Assembly (NCBI GenBank): GCA_021802025.1
Contig: JAKABC010000082.1
Coordinates: forward strand, 1 to 7,639
Direction of reading: 5' to 3'
From: Actinomycetes bacterium
GTDB taxonomy: Bacteria; Actinomycetota; Acidimicrobiia; Acidimicrobiales; RAAP-2
Length of the DNA stretch: 7,639 nt
The position numbers were made by a program, and so were the translations under genes. Below, one piece after another: positions 1 to 6,934 of this stretch. Under the pieces are notes generated by a model that worked only from the letters and a program-made list of their open reading frames with translations, searched no databases and was not told the origin of the DNA. Each line of letters opens with the position of its first letter. Position 1 is the first letter of the stretch.

Positions 1-1547
1 TTCGCGCCCTTCGTGTTGTTGAAGCTGCTCCTCGGGGCCGAGGCGATCATCGCCACCGAGGGCCTCGAGCGTCGACCGGTCCGCGCGGCGCTCGGCGGGC
101 TCGGTGCCGCGACGAGCGCCGCGGGCCGGCGCGAGGGCGCCGTTGTCCAGAGAAGGCCGTCGATGACGAGGACGATGGCCGCCGCGAGGGTGGTGTCGAC
201 GATGCGCGTCACGAAGAGTGACTGGGCCGAGGCGGCCAGGCCCAAGAAGACGAAGACCAGGGGGGTGAAGGCGACGACGGCCGCCACGTTCCCGCGCCGC
301 TGGGCCGGGGGCACGATCGCCGCCATCAGGCAGCTGAGCACGATGAGGTCGACCGCGGAGTGGCCCACGAGCGCCACGAGCGCGGCGACCCCGACGCCGA
401 GGACGGTGCCGAGCGTGCGCGCGAGCGCGCGGGCCATCAGCGGTCCGAGGTCGGGGCGCAGGATGAACACCACCGACATCGGCAGCCAGAACGCGTGCGG
501 GCCGTGCAGCGCCACGCCGAGGAGGTCGGCGCCGACGACGGCGACGGCGAGGATCGCCCCGAAGCGCAGTCGCTCACGCACCGGCACGTCGGGTCGCGTC
601 GCCCGGTGGCTGGAGACGACGGCCCCCGCGGCGGCCAGTTCCGCGGCGCTCGGGGGGGCGAGGGCCCGGCGCACGGCCGGGGCCAGCGCCTCGTCCCCGG
701 CGAGGCGCTCGAGGTGGGTGAGGGCGTGGAGCGTCTCACCCTCGCGCAGGTGGCGCGCGACCTCCTCGAGCGCCTCGACGAGTGAGTCGTCGGCGCCCTC
801 GCCCCGACCCTCGAGGTAGGAGACGGCCTCGCCGGCCCGCAGCGCCACGACCAGCGCGGCGAAGAGGGCGTCACCCACCGGTGTGGCGTTGGGTCGGCTC
901 ACCACGTCCTGGGCCAGGTCGAGACTGGCGACGGCGCCGGCGCGCACCGATGAGAAGGCCGGCGAGCCCACGGCCCGCGCCAGCCCCGCGAGGTCGTCGA
1001 AGGCGGCGGCGAGCACCGCGCGCTGGTTGGCCCGGCGTCGGCGCAGGTTCATCACCCGCGCGACCGCCCACACCCAGAGGGCCCCTCCGGCCATCAGCCC
1101 CGCGGTCAGGAGGACCCGCCCGGCGGGGTCGAGTCCCACCCCGAGGGTCGCCCCCACGATCAGGTAGGCGCCCGCGGTCGCCCCGAAGGTGGCCTCGACG
1201 AGGCCGGCGACGAGCGCCACGATCGCGTAGCACAGGGCCACCGCGAGCGTCGTGCCCAGGCGCGTCACGACTATGCCGCCGGCGGCCACCCCGAGCGCCG
1301 CGGCCGCGGCCACGGCGAGCATCCGCGGTCCCCGGCGCGCCCACTGGTCGAGGCCGTCTTGACTCACGGCCCACAGCGCCCCGATGTCGAAGAGGATCGC
1401 GTCGAGGTGGCGACCCGTCACGAAGCCCACGACGAGCGGGACCGAGAGGCACAGCGCGGCGCGCGCGCTCAGCGCCACCTCGACCGAGGCGAGGCGACGG
1501 GCCAGGGGCCGCACCGGGGTTCCGGGCCGTCCCGCGCGCTCGCGCAC
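1..1547 (-). CDS. FUSC-family integral membrane protein (putative aromatic-acid/efflux-type), partial at C-terminus
   Basis: This is a reverse-strand gene read from GTG at 1547 and still open at the left edge (at least 515 codons). The reading frame gives a hydrophobic block at about residues 22-165, ending in a basic stretch (NLRRRRANQR). A mostly soluble middle follows at about 166-325 (rich in Leu/Glu, e.g. VEALEEVARHLREGE). A second hydrophobic block spans about 331-464. The second block opens with HAFWLPMSVVFILRPDLG followed by ARALARTLGTVLG, which matches the conserved entry of the fusaric-acid-resistance/YccS-like fold (membrane block, cytosolic domain, membrane block). Residues after about 465 are low-complexity, rich in Ala, Pro, Ser and Arg, and may be a disordered tail. 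The start is chosen because the frame is closed by TAG at 1557-1559 and GTG 1547 lies 6 nt after a TAGGAT box. FUSC proteins are linked to export of aromatic acids and other toxic compounds, but the substrate here cannot be inferred. Family assignment is firm; function is not. Confidence 0.85.
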   Translation of the reverse strand, partial: MRERAGRPGTPVRPLARRLASVEVALSARAALCLSVPLVVGFVTGRHLDAILFDIGALWAVSQDGLDQWARRGPRMLAVAAAAALGVAAGGIVVTRLGTTLAVALCYAIVALVAGLVEATFGATAGAYLIVGATLGVGLDPAGRVLLTAGLMAGGALWVWAVARVMNLRRRRANQRAVLAAAFDDLAGLARAVGSPAFSSVRAGAVASLDLAQDVVSRPNATPVGDALFAALVVALRAGEAVSYLEGRGEGADDSLVEALEEVARHLREGETLHALTHLERLAGDEALAPAVRRALAPPSAAELAAAGAVVSSHRATRPDVPVRERLRFGAILAVAVVGADLLGVALHGPHAFWLPMSVVFILRPDLGPLMARALARTLGTVLGVGVAALVALVGHSAVDLIVLSCLMAAIVPPAQRRGNVAAVVAFTPLVFVFLGLAASAQSLFVTRIVDTTLAAAIVLVIDGLLWTTAPSRRPAALVAAPSPPSAARTGRRSRPSVAMIASAPRSSFNNTKGA

Positions 1548-1553
1548 CGGCTC

Positions 1554-1559
1554 ATCCTA
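1554..1559 (-). promoter_or_regulatory. Predicted -10 box (TAGGAT) of the FUSC gene, leaderless arrangement
   Basis: On the minus strand TAGGAT is followed by the 6-nt spacer GAGCCG and then GTG at 1547. A TAnnnT hexamer 6 nt before the start codon places transcription initiation at or next to the start codon. The same spacing, and even the same spacer, occurs at thrB. No convincing -35 hexamer is seen 16-18 nt further upstream. The AGGA inside this box is also 7 nt from the GTG, so it could act as a Shine-Dalgarno sequence on a longer transcript; sequence alone does not separate the two. Confidence 0.5.
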
Positions 1560-1598
1560 CGGGGGTTCGCGTGGCCCGGCGTATGAGCACCCCGTTAG

Positions 1599-1604
1599 TA
1601 GGGT
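1599..1604 (+). promoter_or_regulatory. Possible -10 box (TAGGGT) of ftsK
   Basis: TAGGGT sits 8 nt before the preferred GTG start at 1613, in the 65-bp gap between the divergent FUSC and ftsK genes. It fits the TAnnnT pattern seen at the other starts but with a slightly longer spacer. The overlapping AGGGTGGT (1600-1607), 5 nt from GTG, could instead be a weak ribosome-binding site. No -35 element is recognisable. Confidence 0.35.
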
Positions 1605-1612
1605 GGTGCGTA

Positions 1613-3988
1613 GTGGCACAGGCGCGACACGCAACTCGGTCCGCCCGGGCGAAGCCCTCCCGAACCCGGGCGCGACGTGACGAGAGACCGGTCTCCCCGT
1701 GGGTCCGGCACCGGCGCGACCTAGGGGTCGTGGCCCTGGTGGTGGCCGGCCTCTTCGTGGCGCTGGCCGAGGTCGACGCCCTTGGTCCCTTCGGACGGGC
1801 GATCGCCCGGGCCCTCGCCGACGCTCTCGGGCTTGGGCGCTTCGCCCTGGCCGTCTTCCTGGTCGGGCTCGGGGTGGTCCTCGTCGCGCGCGCCGACGAG
1901 CTCGACCGGGTCCGACTCGGCTGGGGGGTGGCCCTCGGGCTGGTGACGGTGAGCGGGCTGAGCGACCTCGCGGCCGGACGGCCGGGCGTTCACGCGACCG
2001 CCGCGGCCCTCGCCGACGGGGGCGGCTGGCTCGGGGTGCTCGTGGGCGGCGGACTCGCCCGGGGGGTGGGCGTCGCCGGCGCGGTCGTTCTGCTCCTGGC
2101 CCTGGCGGTGGTGGCGGTGATCGTGGCGACCGGCGTGGGCCTCGCGACGCTCGCGCGCGGCGTCGTCGCGGCGCTGGCGCTCGTCGCCACGGGACTGAGT
2201 CGGTGGTGGTCGCGGGCCTGGCGCGTCGAGGGTCGCCGGCGCGTCGAGCGCGCGCCGGTCGGCCGCGACGAGGGTGACGACGCCCGTGACGACCCGGCCG
2301 AGGACGACGACGACTTCGACTCGGCGCCCGCTGCGGTGATCCTCGACTACGACGACGAGGGGTCGTCGGGCGACGACCATGAACCCGTCGAGCGCACCGC
2401 CGAGACCCCGGTGGCGGCGCGGGCTCACGAGCCCGTGGCCGACGAGGCGACCGTCACGGTGGCGCGCCACGCGGGGGAGTGGGAGCTACCGCCCCTCTCG
2501 CTGCTCGCGCGCACCCGCGACCAGCGCCACGACCGTCACGCGGCCCAGGCCCAGGGCCACGAGCTCGTCGAGGCCCTCGCCGCCCACGGCGTGGAGACCT
2601 CCCTGGTGGGCTTCACGGTCGGGCCCACGGTGACCCGCTTCGAGCTCGAGCTCGGCCCCGGCGTGAAGGTCTCTCGGGTCACGTCGCTCAATCGCGACAT
2701 CGCCTACGCCATGGCGTCGCCCGACGTGCGGATCCTGGCGCCGATCCCCGGTCGCTCGGCCATCGGCGTCGAGGTCCCCAATCGCCAGCGCACCCTCGTC
2801 GCCCTGGGCGACCTGCTCGCCTCGGAGGAGGCCCTCGCCGCGTCCCACCCCCTGGACGTGCCGGTGGGGCGCGACATCTCGGGCCGGACGGTGGTGGTGA
2901 ACCTGGGCGAGATGCCCCACGTGCTGATCTCGGGGGCCACCGGGGCGGGCAAGAGCTCGGCGATCAACTCACTCATCACCTCACTCGTGGTGCGCGCGAC
3001 GCCCGACCAGCTGCGCCTTTTGCTCATCGACCCCAAGCGGGTCGAGATGGGCCAGTACAACGACCTACCCCACCTGCTCAGCGCGGTCGTCGTCGACCCG
3101 AAGAAGGCCGCCGGTGCCCTGCAGTGGGCGGTGCGCGAGATGGAGCGCCGCTACGACCTGCTCGCCGAGGTCGGCGCGCGCGACATCACCGGCTATCAGC
3201 AGATGCTCGAGCGCGGCGAGTTGGGCGGCGGTCCCGGCGTGGCCGACGAGGTGGCCGACGCGATCGAGAGCGCCACCGGCCAGCTGCTCGAGCGCCCGTC
3301 CGCGCCCGAACCCGAGATCCTCCCCTACGTTGTGGTCGTCGTCGACGAGCTCAACGACCTGATGATGGTCGCGGCGCGCGACGTCGAGGACTCGGTGGTG
3401 CGCATCGCCCAGATGGCCCGCGCCGTGGGCATCCACCTGGTGCTCGCGACCCAGCGACCGAGCGTGGACGTCATCACCGGGGTCATCAAGGCCAACATCC
3501 CGAGTCGGATGGCCTTCGCCGTCTCCTCGATCGCCGACAGCCGGGTCATCTTGGACCAGGCCGGCGCCGAGAAGCTGATCGGTAAGGGCGACATGCTGCT
3601 CGTCACCGCCTCGAGCAACGTGGCCCGTCGCCTCCAGTCGCCCTGGGTCTCGGAGGACGAGGTCCGCCGGGTCGTCGAGGCCTGGCGCCGACAGGGCGGG
3701 CGCGGCGAGACGGTGGTCGCCCTCGAGGCGCCGACGGGGCGCGGTCCCGCGGGGTCGGCCGGCGGGGACGACGACGACGAGGTCCTGCGCCAGGCGCGCG
3801 AGCTCGTCATCCGCACCCAGTCCGGCTCCACCTCGATGCTCCAGCGCAAGCTGCGCGTGGGCTTCGCCCGCGCCGGGCGGCTCATGGACCAGCTCGAGCA
3901 AGAGGGCGTGGTCGCCCCGGGCGAGGGGTCGAAGTCGCGCAAGGTCCTCGTCACCCTCGACGAGTACGAGCAGTCGCTGTCGTCCTAG
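1613..3988 (+). CDS. ftsK: DNA translocase FtsK/SpoIIIE
   Basis: This is a septum-located hexameric ATPase that pumps chromosomal DNA at division and directs dimer resolution toward dif. The 791-residue product has, in order: a basic N-terminus; about four membrane segments (roughly 36-205); a very acidic linker (about 218-258, rich in Asp and Glu); the motor domain (about 296-690); and a C-terminal winged-helix gamma domain (about 720-791, ending EYEQSLSS). Walker A is GATGAGKS at residues 441-448. Walker B is the Val run leading to D578-E579 (DELND, where DELAD is usual). The signature ATQRPSVDVITGVIKANIP and the following GAEKLIGKGDMLL are clear. Compared with typical FtsK proteins, the stretch between the motifs (about residues 527-573) looks roughly 20 residues longer. 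The frame is open far upstream, but the codons just before 1613 include TTA and two GTA, which are rare here, so GTG 1613 is preferred over ATG 1583 or GTG 1571. The linker is short, as in SpoIIIE and actinobacterial FtsK, not the long E. coli form. Confidence 0.95.
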   Translation: MAQARHATRSARAKPSRTRARRDERPVSPWVRHRRDLGVVALVVAGLFVALAEVDALGPFGRAIARALADALGLGRFALAVFLVGLGVVLVARADELDRVRLGWGVALGLVTVSGLSDLAAGRPGVHATAAALADGGGWLGVLVGGGLARGVGVAGAVVLLLALAVVAVIVATGVGLATLARGVVAALALVATGLSRWWSRAWRVEGRRRVERAPVGRDEGDDARDDPAEDDDDFDSAPAAVILDYDDEGSSGDDHEPVERTAETPVAARAHEPVADEATVTVARHAGEWELPPLSLLARTRDQRHDRHAAQAQGHELVEALAAHGVETSLVGFTVGPTVTRFELELGPGVKVSRVTSLNRDIAYAMASPDVRILAPIPGRSAIGVEVPNRQRTLVALGDLLASEEALAASHPLDVPVGRDISGRTVVVNLGEMPHVLISGATGAGKSSAINSLITSLVVRATPDQLRLLLIDPKRVEMGQYNDLPHLLSAVVVDPKKAAGALQWAVREMERRYDLLAEVGARDITGYQQMLERGELGGGPGVADEVADAIESATGQLLERPSAPEPEILPYVVVVVDELNDLMMVAARDVEDSVVRIAQMARAVGIHLVLATQRPSVDVITGVIKANIPSRMAFAVSSIADSRVILDQAGAEKLIGKGDMLLVTASSNVARRLQSPWVSEDEVRRVVEAWRRQGGRGETVVALEAPTGRGPAGSAGGDDDDEVLRQARELVIRTQSGSTSMLQRKLRVGFARAGRLMDQLEQEGVVAPGEGSKSRKVLVTLDEYEQSLSS

Positions 3989-3991
3989 GGC

Positions 3992-5203
3992 GTGTCACGG
4001 CGCGCCGGTCGCGGGACCGTCTCGAGGGGCGGGGCGGCGCGCCTGGTGGCCGCTCTCGCCGGGGTCGCCCTGGCCGGGGCGCTGGTCGCCGGGATGACCG
4101 CACCGTTGATGGGTCGGCCCGCGCGGGTCACCCTCGTGGTACGCCCCCCGCGGGGCGCGGCGACGGCGCTCGCCTGGCCGGCCCGGGGCACGGCCGCGCT
4201 GTTCATCCCCTGGGCGGGGGTGTCGGTGAGCCACCACGACCGGGTCGTGCCCATCGCGAGTCTCACCAAGATGATGACCGTCCTCGTGGCCCTGGGGCGC
4301 ACCCCCTTAGCGCCGGGCGAGAGCGGGCCGTGCCTGGTGGTGAGTGCGGCCCAGGTCGCGAACTACGACGCCATGGTGGCGCGCGACGAGTCGAGCGTGC
4401 CGGTCGTGGCGGGCGAGCGGCTCTGTGAGAGCGAGCTGCTCGCCGGCACGCTGGTGCGCTCGGCCGGTGACTACGCCTCGATGCTCGCGACCCTGGTGGC
4501 GGGGTCATCCCGGCGTATGGTCACCCTGATGAACGCGCGGGCCCGGGTTATGGGGCTGCGCCACACCCACTACGCGGGGGTCGCCGGACTGGGGGCGGGG
4601 TCGGTCTCCACGGCCTCGGACCAGGCCCGGGTCGCGGCGGCCCTGATGCGCTTTGGCGTGGTGCGCGCGCTGGTCGATCGTTCGAGCGTGACCCTGCCCG
4701 TCGCCGGCACCGTCGCCAGCTACACCCCCTTCGTCGGGCAGGGCGCGGTTATCGGGGTGAAGTCGGGGCGCACCGCGGCCGCCGGGGGGTGCGACGCGAT
4801 GGCCGTGTCGTTCCGCGCCGACGGGCGGGTCCACACCCTCTACGCCGTCGTCACGGGCCAGCGCACCGGCGACGTGCTCGCCGCGGCCGGCGAGGCCGCG
4901 CGCGCTCTCGCGGCCTCGGCGCTCGCCGCGCGGCGGAGTCTCACCTGGCGCCCCGGCGCGGTGCTCGCGCGCGTCGGCTTCGGCCAGGGCAGCGTCGCGG
5001 CGACGTCGGCGCGCCCGGTCCGGCTGTCGTGGTGGCCCGAACCCGGGGCGCTCACGTACCGCGTCGTCGCCCGCCGGCTCACCGAGGTGCGCCGCGGCGA
5101 GGTGGTGGGTCGCCTGGTCGTGAGCGGTGAGGTCCACCGTTCGATCCCCCTCGTCGCGAGAGCGTCGCTCGCCCGACCGTCGTGGCTCGAGCGCCTACGC
5201 TGA
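3992..5203 (+). CDS. D-alanyl-D-alanine carboxypeptidase family protein (peptidase S11)
   Basis: This is a low-molecular-weight penicillin-binding-protein type enzyme, expected to trim the terminal D-Ala from peptidoglycan stem peptides outside the membrane. The 403-residue product starts with a basic segment and a hydrophobic stretch (about 17-38) that looks like a signal peptide or anchor. The catalytic Ser motif is S90-L-T-K93, within PIASLTKMMT. The third motif is K257-S-G259, a KTG variant followed by RTAAAGGC as in the family. The second motif, usually S-x-N, reads S157-A-G159 in VRSAGDYASMLA, so the Asn is replaced by Gly. A short C-terminal beta-rich domain (about 315-403) ends with IPLVARASLARPSWLERL, similar to other actinobacterial members. 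The gene begins 3 nt after the ftsK stop, so translation is probably coupled; no good Shine-Dalgarno precedes GTG 3992. A later GTG near 4045 is a possible alternative start. Family assignment is strong; full activity is uncertain because of the altered motif. Confidence 0.85.
   Translation: MSRRAGRGTVSRGGAARLVAALAGVALAGALVAGMTAPLMGRPARVTLVVRPPRGAATALAWPARGTAALFIPWAGVSVSHHDRVVPIASLTKMMTVLVALGRTPLAPGESGPCLVVSAAQVANYDAMVARDESSVPVVAGERLCESELLAGTLVRSAGDYASMLATLVAGSSRRMVTLMNARARVMGLRHTHYAGVAGLGAGSVSTASDQARVAAALMRFGVVRALVDRSSVTLPVAGTVASYTPFVGQGAVIGVKSGRTAAAGGCDAMAVSFRADGRVHTLYAVVTGQRTGDVLAAAGEAARALAASALAARRSLTWRPGAVLARVGFGQGSVAATSARPVRLSWWPEPGALTYRVVARRLTEVRRGEVVGRLVVSGEVHRSIPLVARASLARPSWLERLR
5196..5201 (+). 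promoter_or_regulatory. Predicted -10 box (TACGCT) of thrB, leaderless arrangement
   Basis: TACGCT is followed by the 6-nt spacer GAGCCG and ATG at 5208. The box overlaps the last codons of the carboxypeptidase gene, and its final T is the first base of that gene's TGA stop. No purine-rich ribosome-binding site precedes this ATG, which favours a leaderless transcript. No clear -35 hexamer is seen. Confidence 0.5.
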
Positions 5204-5207
5204 GCCG

Positions 5208-6053
5208 ATGCGCGCGCGCGTCCCGGCCTCGGCGGCCAACCTGGGCCCCGGCTTCGACACGCTCGCCGTCGCCCTCTCACTCCACCTCGAGGTGGAACTG
5301 ACCCTGGGCGGGCCGCTCACGGTGGTCACCGAGGGGGAGGGCGCCGGACTCTTCGACGACGCGCGCCACCTCGGGGTCCGCGTGGCCCGTGAAGTTCTCG
5401 GCCACGATGAGTTCACGCTCTCGGTGCGCTCGGCGATCCCGCTCGCGCGCGGGCTCGGATCCTCGGCCGCCCTCGCGGTCGCCGCCGCGGCGGCGGCCGG
5501 GGCGCCCGACGCCCTCGCCGTGGCCGCGCGCGTCGACGGTCACGGCGAGAACGCGGCCGCGTCGGCCCTCGGTGGACTCGTCGCCGCGGGCGTGGTCGAG
5601 GGACGCGTCGAGGCGCGAACGCTCACCCTGGACCCGGCGTGGCGCTTCGTCTGCGTCGTGCCCGAGGTCGAGATCGCGACGCGTGACGCCCGTCGGGCGC
5701 TGCCGGCGAGTGTGCCCTTCGCCGACGCGGTCTTCGAGCTCAACGCGCTGGCCTTGCTGCTCGCCGGGCTCGCCGACCACCGGCGCTTCGTCGTCGGCTC
5801 GATGGACGATCGGCTCCACCAGCCCTACCGCGCCGGGCTGGTGCCCTTCGCGGGGGACCTGCTCGTGACCTTGCGCGAGGCCGGCGCCGCCGGGGCGTGC
5901 TGGTCGGGGGCCGGCTCGACGATGCTGGGCCTGGCCATCGAGGGGGCCGCCCCGGCGGTGCGCGACGCGGCCCGTTCGTTCCTCAGCGCGCGTGACCTCG
6001 CCGGGGAGGTCGTGATCCTCGAGGCCGACCGCCGGGGGCTCGTGGTCTCGTGA
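5208..6053 (+). CDS. thrB: Homoserine kinase
   Basis: The enzyme phosphorylates L-homoserine with ATP to O-phosphohomoserine, the precursor used by threonine synthase. The 281-residue product opens with MRARVPASAANLGPGFD, the typical N-terminus of this GHMP kinase, which fixes the start at ATG 5208 although the frame is open further upstream. The ATP-binding glycine motif is P78-L-A-R-G-L-G-S-S-A-A88. The G-H-P-D-N region appears as G111-H-G-E-N115 before AAASALGG. The C-terminal half carries DRLHQPYRAGL and the loop WSGAGSTMLG, both characteristic of ThrB (SGAGPT is more usual). Length is slightly below the usual 290-320. The stop overlaps the next gene's start (GTGA), so the two are co-translated. 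No threonine synthase or homoserine dehydrogenase gene is visible in the window, so thrB here is separated from the classical thr cluster. Confidence 0.93.
   Translation: MRARVPASAANLGPGFDTLAVALSLHLEVELTLGGPLTVVTEGEGAGLFDDARHLGVRVAREVLGHDEFTLSVRSAIPLARGLGSSAALAVAAAAAAGAPDALAVAARVDGHGENAAASALGGLVAAGVVEGRVEARTLTLDPAWRFVCVVPEVEIATRDARRALPASVPFADAVFELNALALLLAGLADHRRFVVGSMDDRLHQPYRAGLVPFAGDLLVTLREAGAAGACWSGAGSTMLGLAIEGAAPAVRDAARSFLSARDLAGEVVILEADRRGLVVS
6050..6053 (+). other. GTGA stop/start overlap coupling thrB to the exporter gene
   Basis: The GTG start of the transporter (6050-6052) overlaps the TGA stop of thrB (6051-6053). This 4-nt overlap is a standard arrangement for termination-reinitiation and indicates one mRNA and linked expression of the two proteins. 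Confidence 0.8.
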
Positions 6054-6925
6054 ACGACGCGCGCCCGCCCGCGGGGCGCGGCCTCGCCGGCGCGGGTTTC
6101 ATGCTGCTGGGGGCGACGCTCATCCAGTGGTCGGCGGCGATCGTCCTGCCGGCCTTCGCCCTGCTCGGCCCGTCGGCGACGAGCGCCTGGCGCTTCTTGC
6201 TCGGGGCGATCGTGCTGGTCGCCCTCTCGAGGCCCCAGGTGGCGAGCTTCTCGGCGCGTCAGTGGCGCGCCGCGCTCGCCCTGGGTGTCACGACGGCCCT
6301 CATGAACCAGTGCTTCTACCAGGCGATCGCGCGTATCCCCCTCGGGGGCGCGGTCGCGATCGAGTTCCTCGGGCCCTTCAGCGTCGCGGCGCTGGGCAAG
6401 CGCACGCCGCGCCACCTCGCCCTGGTGCTGGTGGCGGCGGCGGGCGTGGTCGCGCTCTCGCGGCCCGGGGGCGGCCTGCACCTCGCCGGGGTGCTCTGGG
6501 CGGCGGGGGCCGGACTGTGCTGGGCCGGCTACGTCTTCGCGTCGCACCGCGTGGGCGGCACGACGTCGGGTTTCGGGGGACTCGCGGTCTCGATGTCGAT
6601 CGCCGCGGTGCTCACCCTCCCGTTCTCGATGGGCGCCTGGGGTCGCATCGCCCTCGATCCGGCCGTGCTTGGGCGCCTGGCCCTCGTCGCGACGATCGCC
6701 GTCGTGGCCGGTTTCGGCGCGGAGCTCTCGGGACTGCGCCGGGTCCGCCCGCACATCGCGGGCGTGCTGATGGCGGCCGACCCGGCCGTCGCCTTCCTCG
6801 TGGGCTGGGGACTGCTCAGCCAGCGCGTCACCCCCCTCGACCTGGTGGGGATGGGCTGCGTGGTGGTCGCCGGGGCCCTCGTCACCCTAGACACGGCCGT
6901 CGGGGAGGGGGAGCTCGCTCAGTAG
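6050..6925 (+). CDS. EamA/DMT-family transporter, RhtA-like (putative threonine/homoserine exporter)
   Basis: The 291-residue, strongly hydrophobic protein has about ten membrane segments arranged as two EamA repeats (roughly 11-137 and 146-282). The first half contains MNQCFYQAIARIPLGGAVAI followed by EFLGPF (85-110), and the second has AGAGLCWAGYVF (152-163) and MAADPAVAFLVG (241-252). These resemble the conserved segments of E. coli RhtA, the inner-membrane exporter of homoserine and threonine, more than generic drug/metabolite transporters. The gene starts at GTG 6050, overlapping the thrB stop by 4 nt, so it is produced together with homoserine kinase. A transporter acting on the substrate or end product of that enzyme would fit the context. 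The family call is firm; substrate is inferred from motif resemblance (recalled, not aligned) and gene position. Other small-molecule substrates remain possible. Confidence 0.85.
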   Translation: MNDARPPAGRGLAGAGFMLLGATLIQWSAAIVLPAFALLGPSATSAWRFLLGAIVLVALSRPQVASFSARQWRAALALGVTTALMNQCFYQAIARIPLGGAVAIEFLGPFSVAALGKRTPRHLALVLVAAAGVVALSRPGGGLHLAGVLWAAGAGLCWAGYVFASHRVGGTTSGFGGLAVSMSIAAVLTLPFSMGAWGRIALDPAVLGRLALVATIAVVAGFGAELSGLRRVRPHIAGVLMAADPAVAFLVGWGLLSQRVTPLDLVGMGCVVVAGALVTLDTAVGEGELAQ

Positions 6926-6928
6926 GCT
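6923..6928 (+). promoter_or_regulatory. Predicted -10 box (TAGGCT) of miaB, leaderless arrangement
   Basis: TAGGCT lies exactly 6 nt (TGGACG) before GTG 6935, and its first three bases are the TAG stop of the transporter gene. No purine-rich ribosome-binding site at a normal distance is present. A promoter here would let miaB be transcribed apart from thrB and the exporter. No -35 hexamer is recognisable. Confidence 0.5.
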
Positions 6929-6934
6929 TGGACG

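Noticed and set aside
652..658. Seven-G run as a possible frameshift in FUSC
   Set aside because: The two membrane blocks on either side lie in the same frame and match the family layout, so no frameshift is needed.
13..819. Long plus-strand open frame opposite the FUSC gene
   Set aside because: It shares third codon positions with the FUSC frame, so it stays open by composition. Its product is rich in Arg, Ala, Thr and Ser with no recognisable domain, while the minus frame gives clear FUSC membrane segments.
782..1612. Upstream 5' extension of the ftsK open frame
   Set aside because: The translation is low-complexity Arg/Pro/Ala and lies antisense to FUSC. The segment just before 1613 uses TTA and GTA codons that are rare here. 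The ftsK-like protein begins after 1613.
3065..3901. 278-residue minus-strand open frame inside ftsK
   Set aside because: Its composition is His/Asp/Gly/Arg-rich as expected of an antisense shadow in GC-rich DNA, and it lies wholly opposite the conserved FtsK motor.
5127..5207. Extension of thrB to an upstream ATG at 5127
   Set aside because: It would overlap the carboxypeptidase gene by 77 nt and add residues unlike ThrB. The conserved N-terminus begins exactly at ATG 5208.
5825..6754. 309-residue minus-strand open frame opposite thrB and the transporter
   Set aside because: It is dominated by Arg, Glu, Gly and His with no domain, and lies opposite two well-supported genes.
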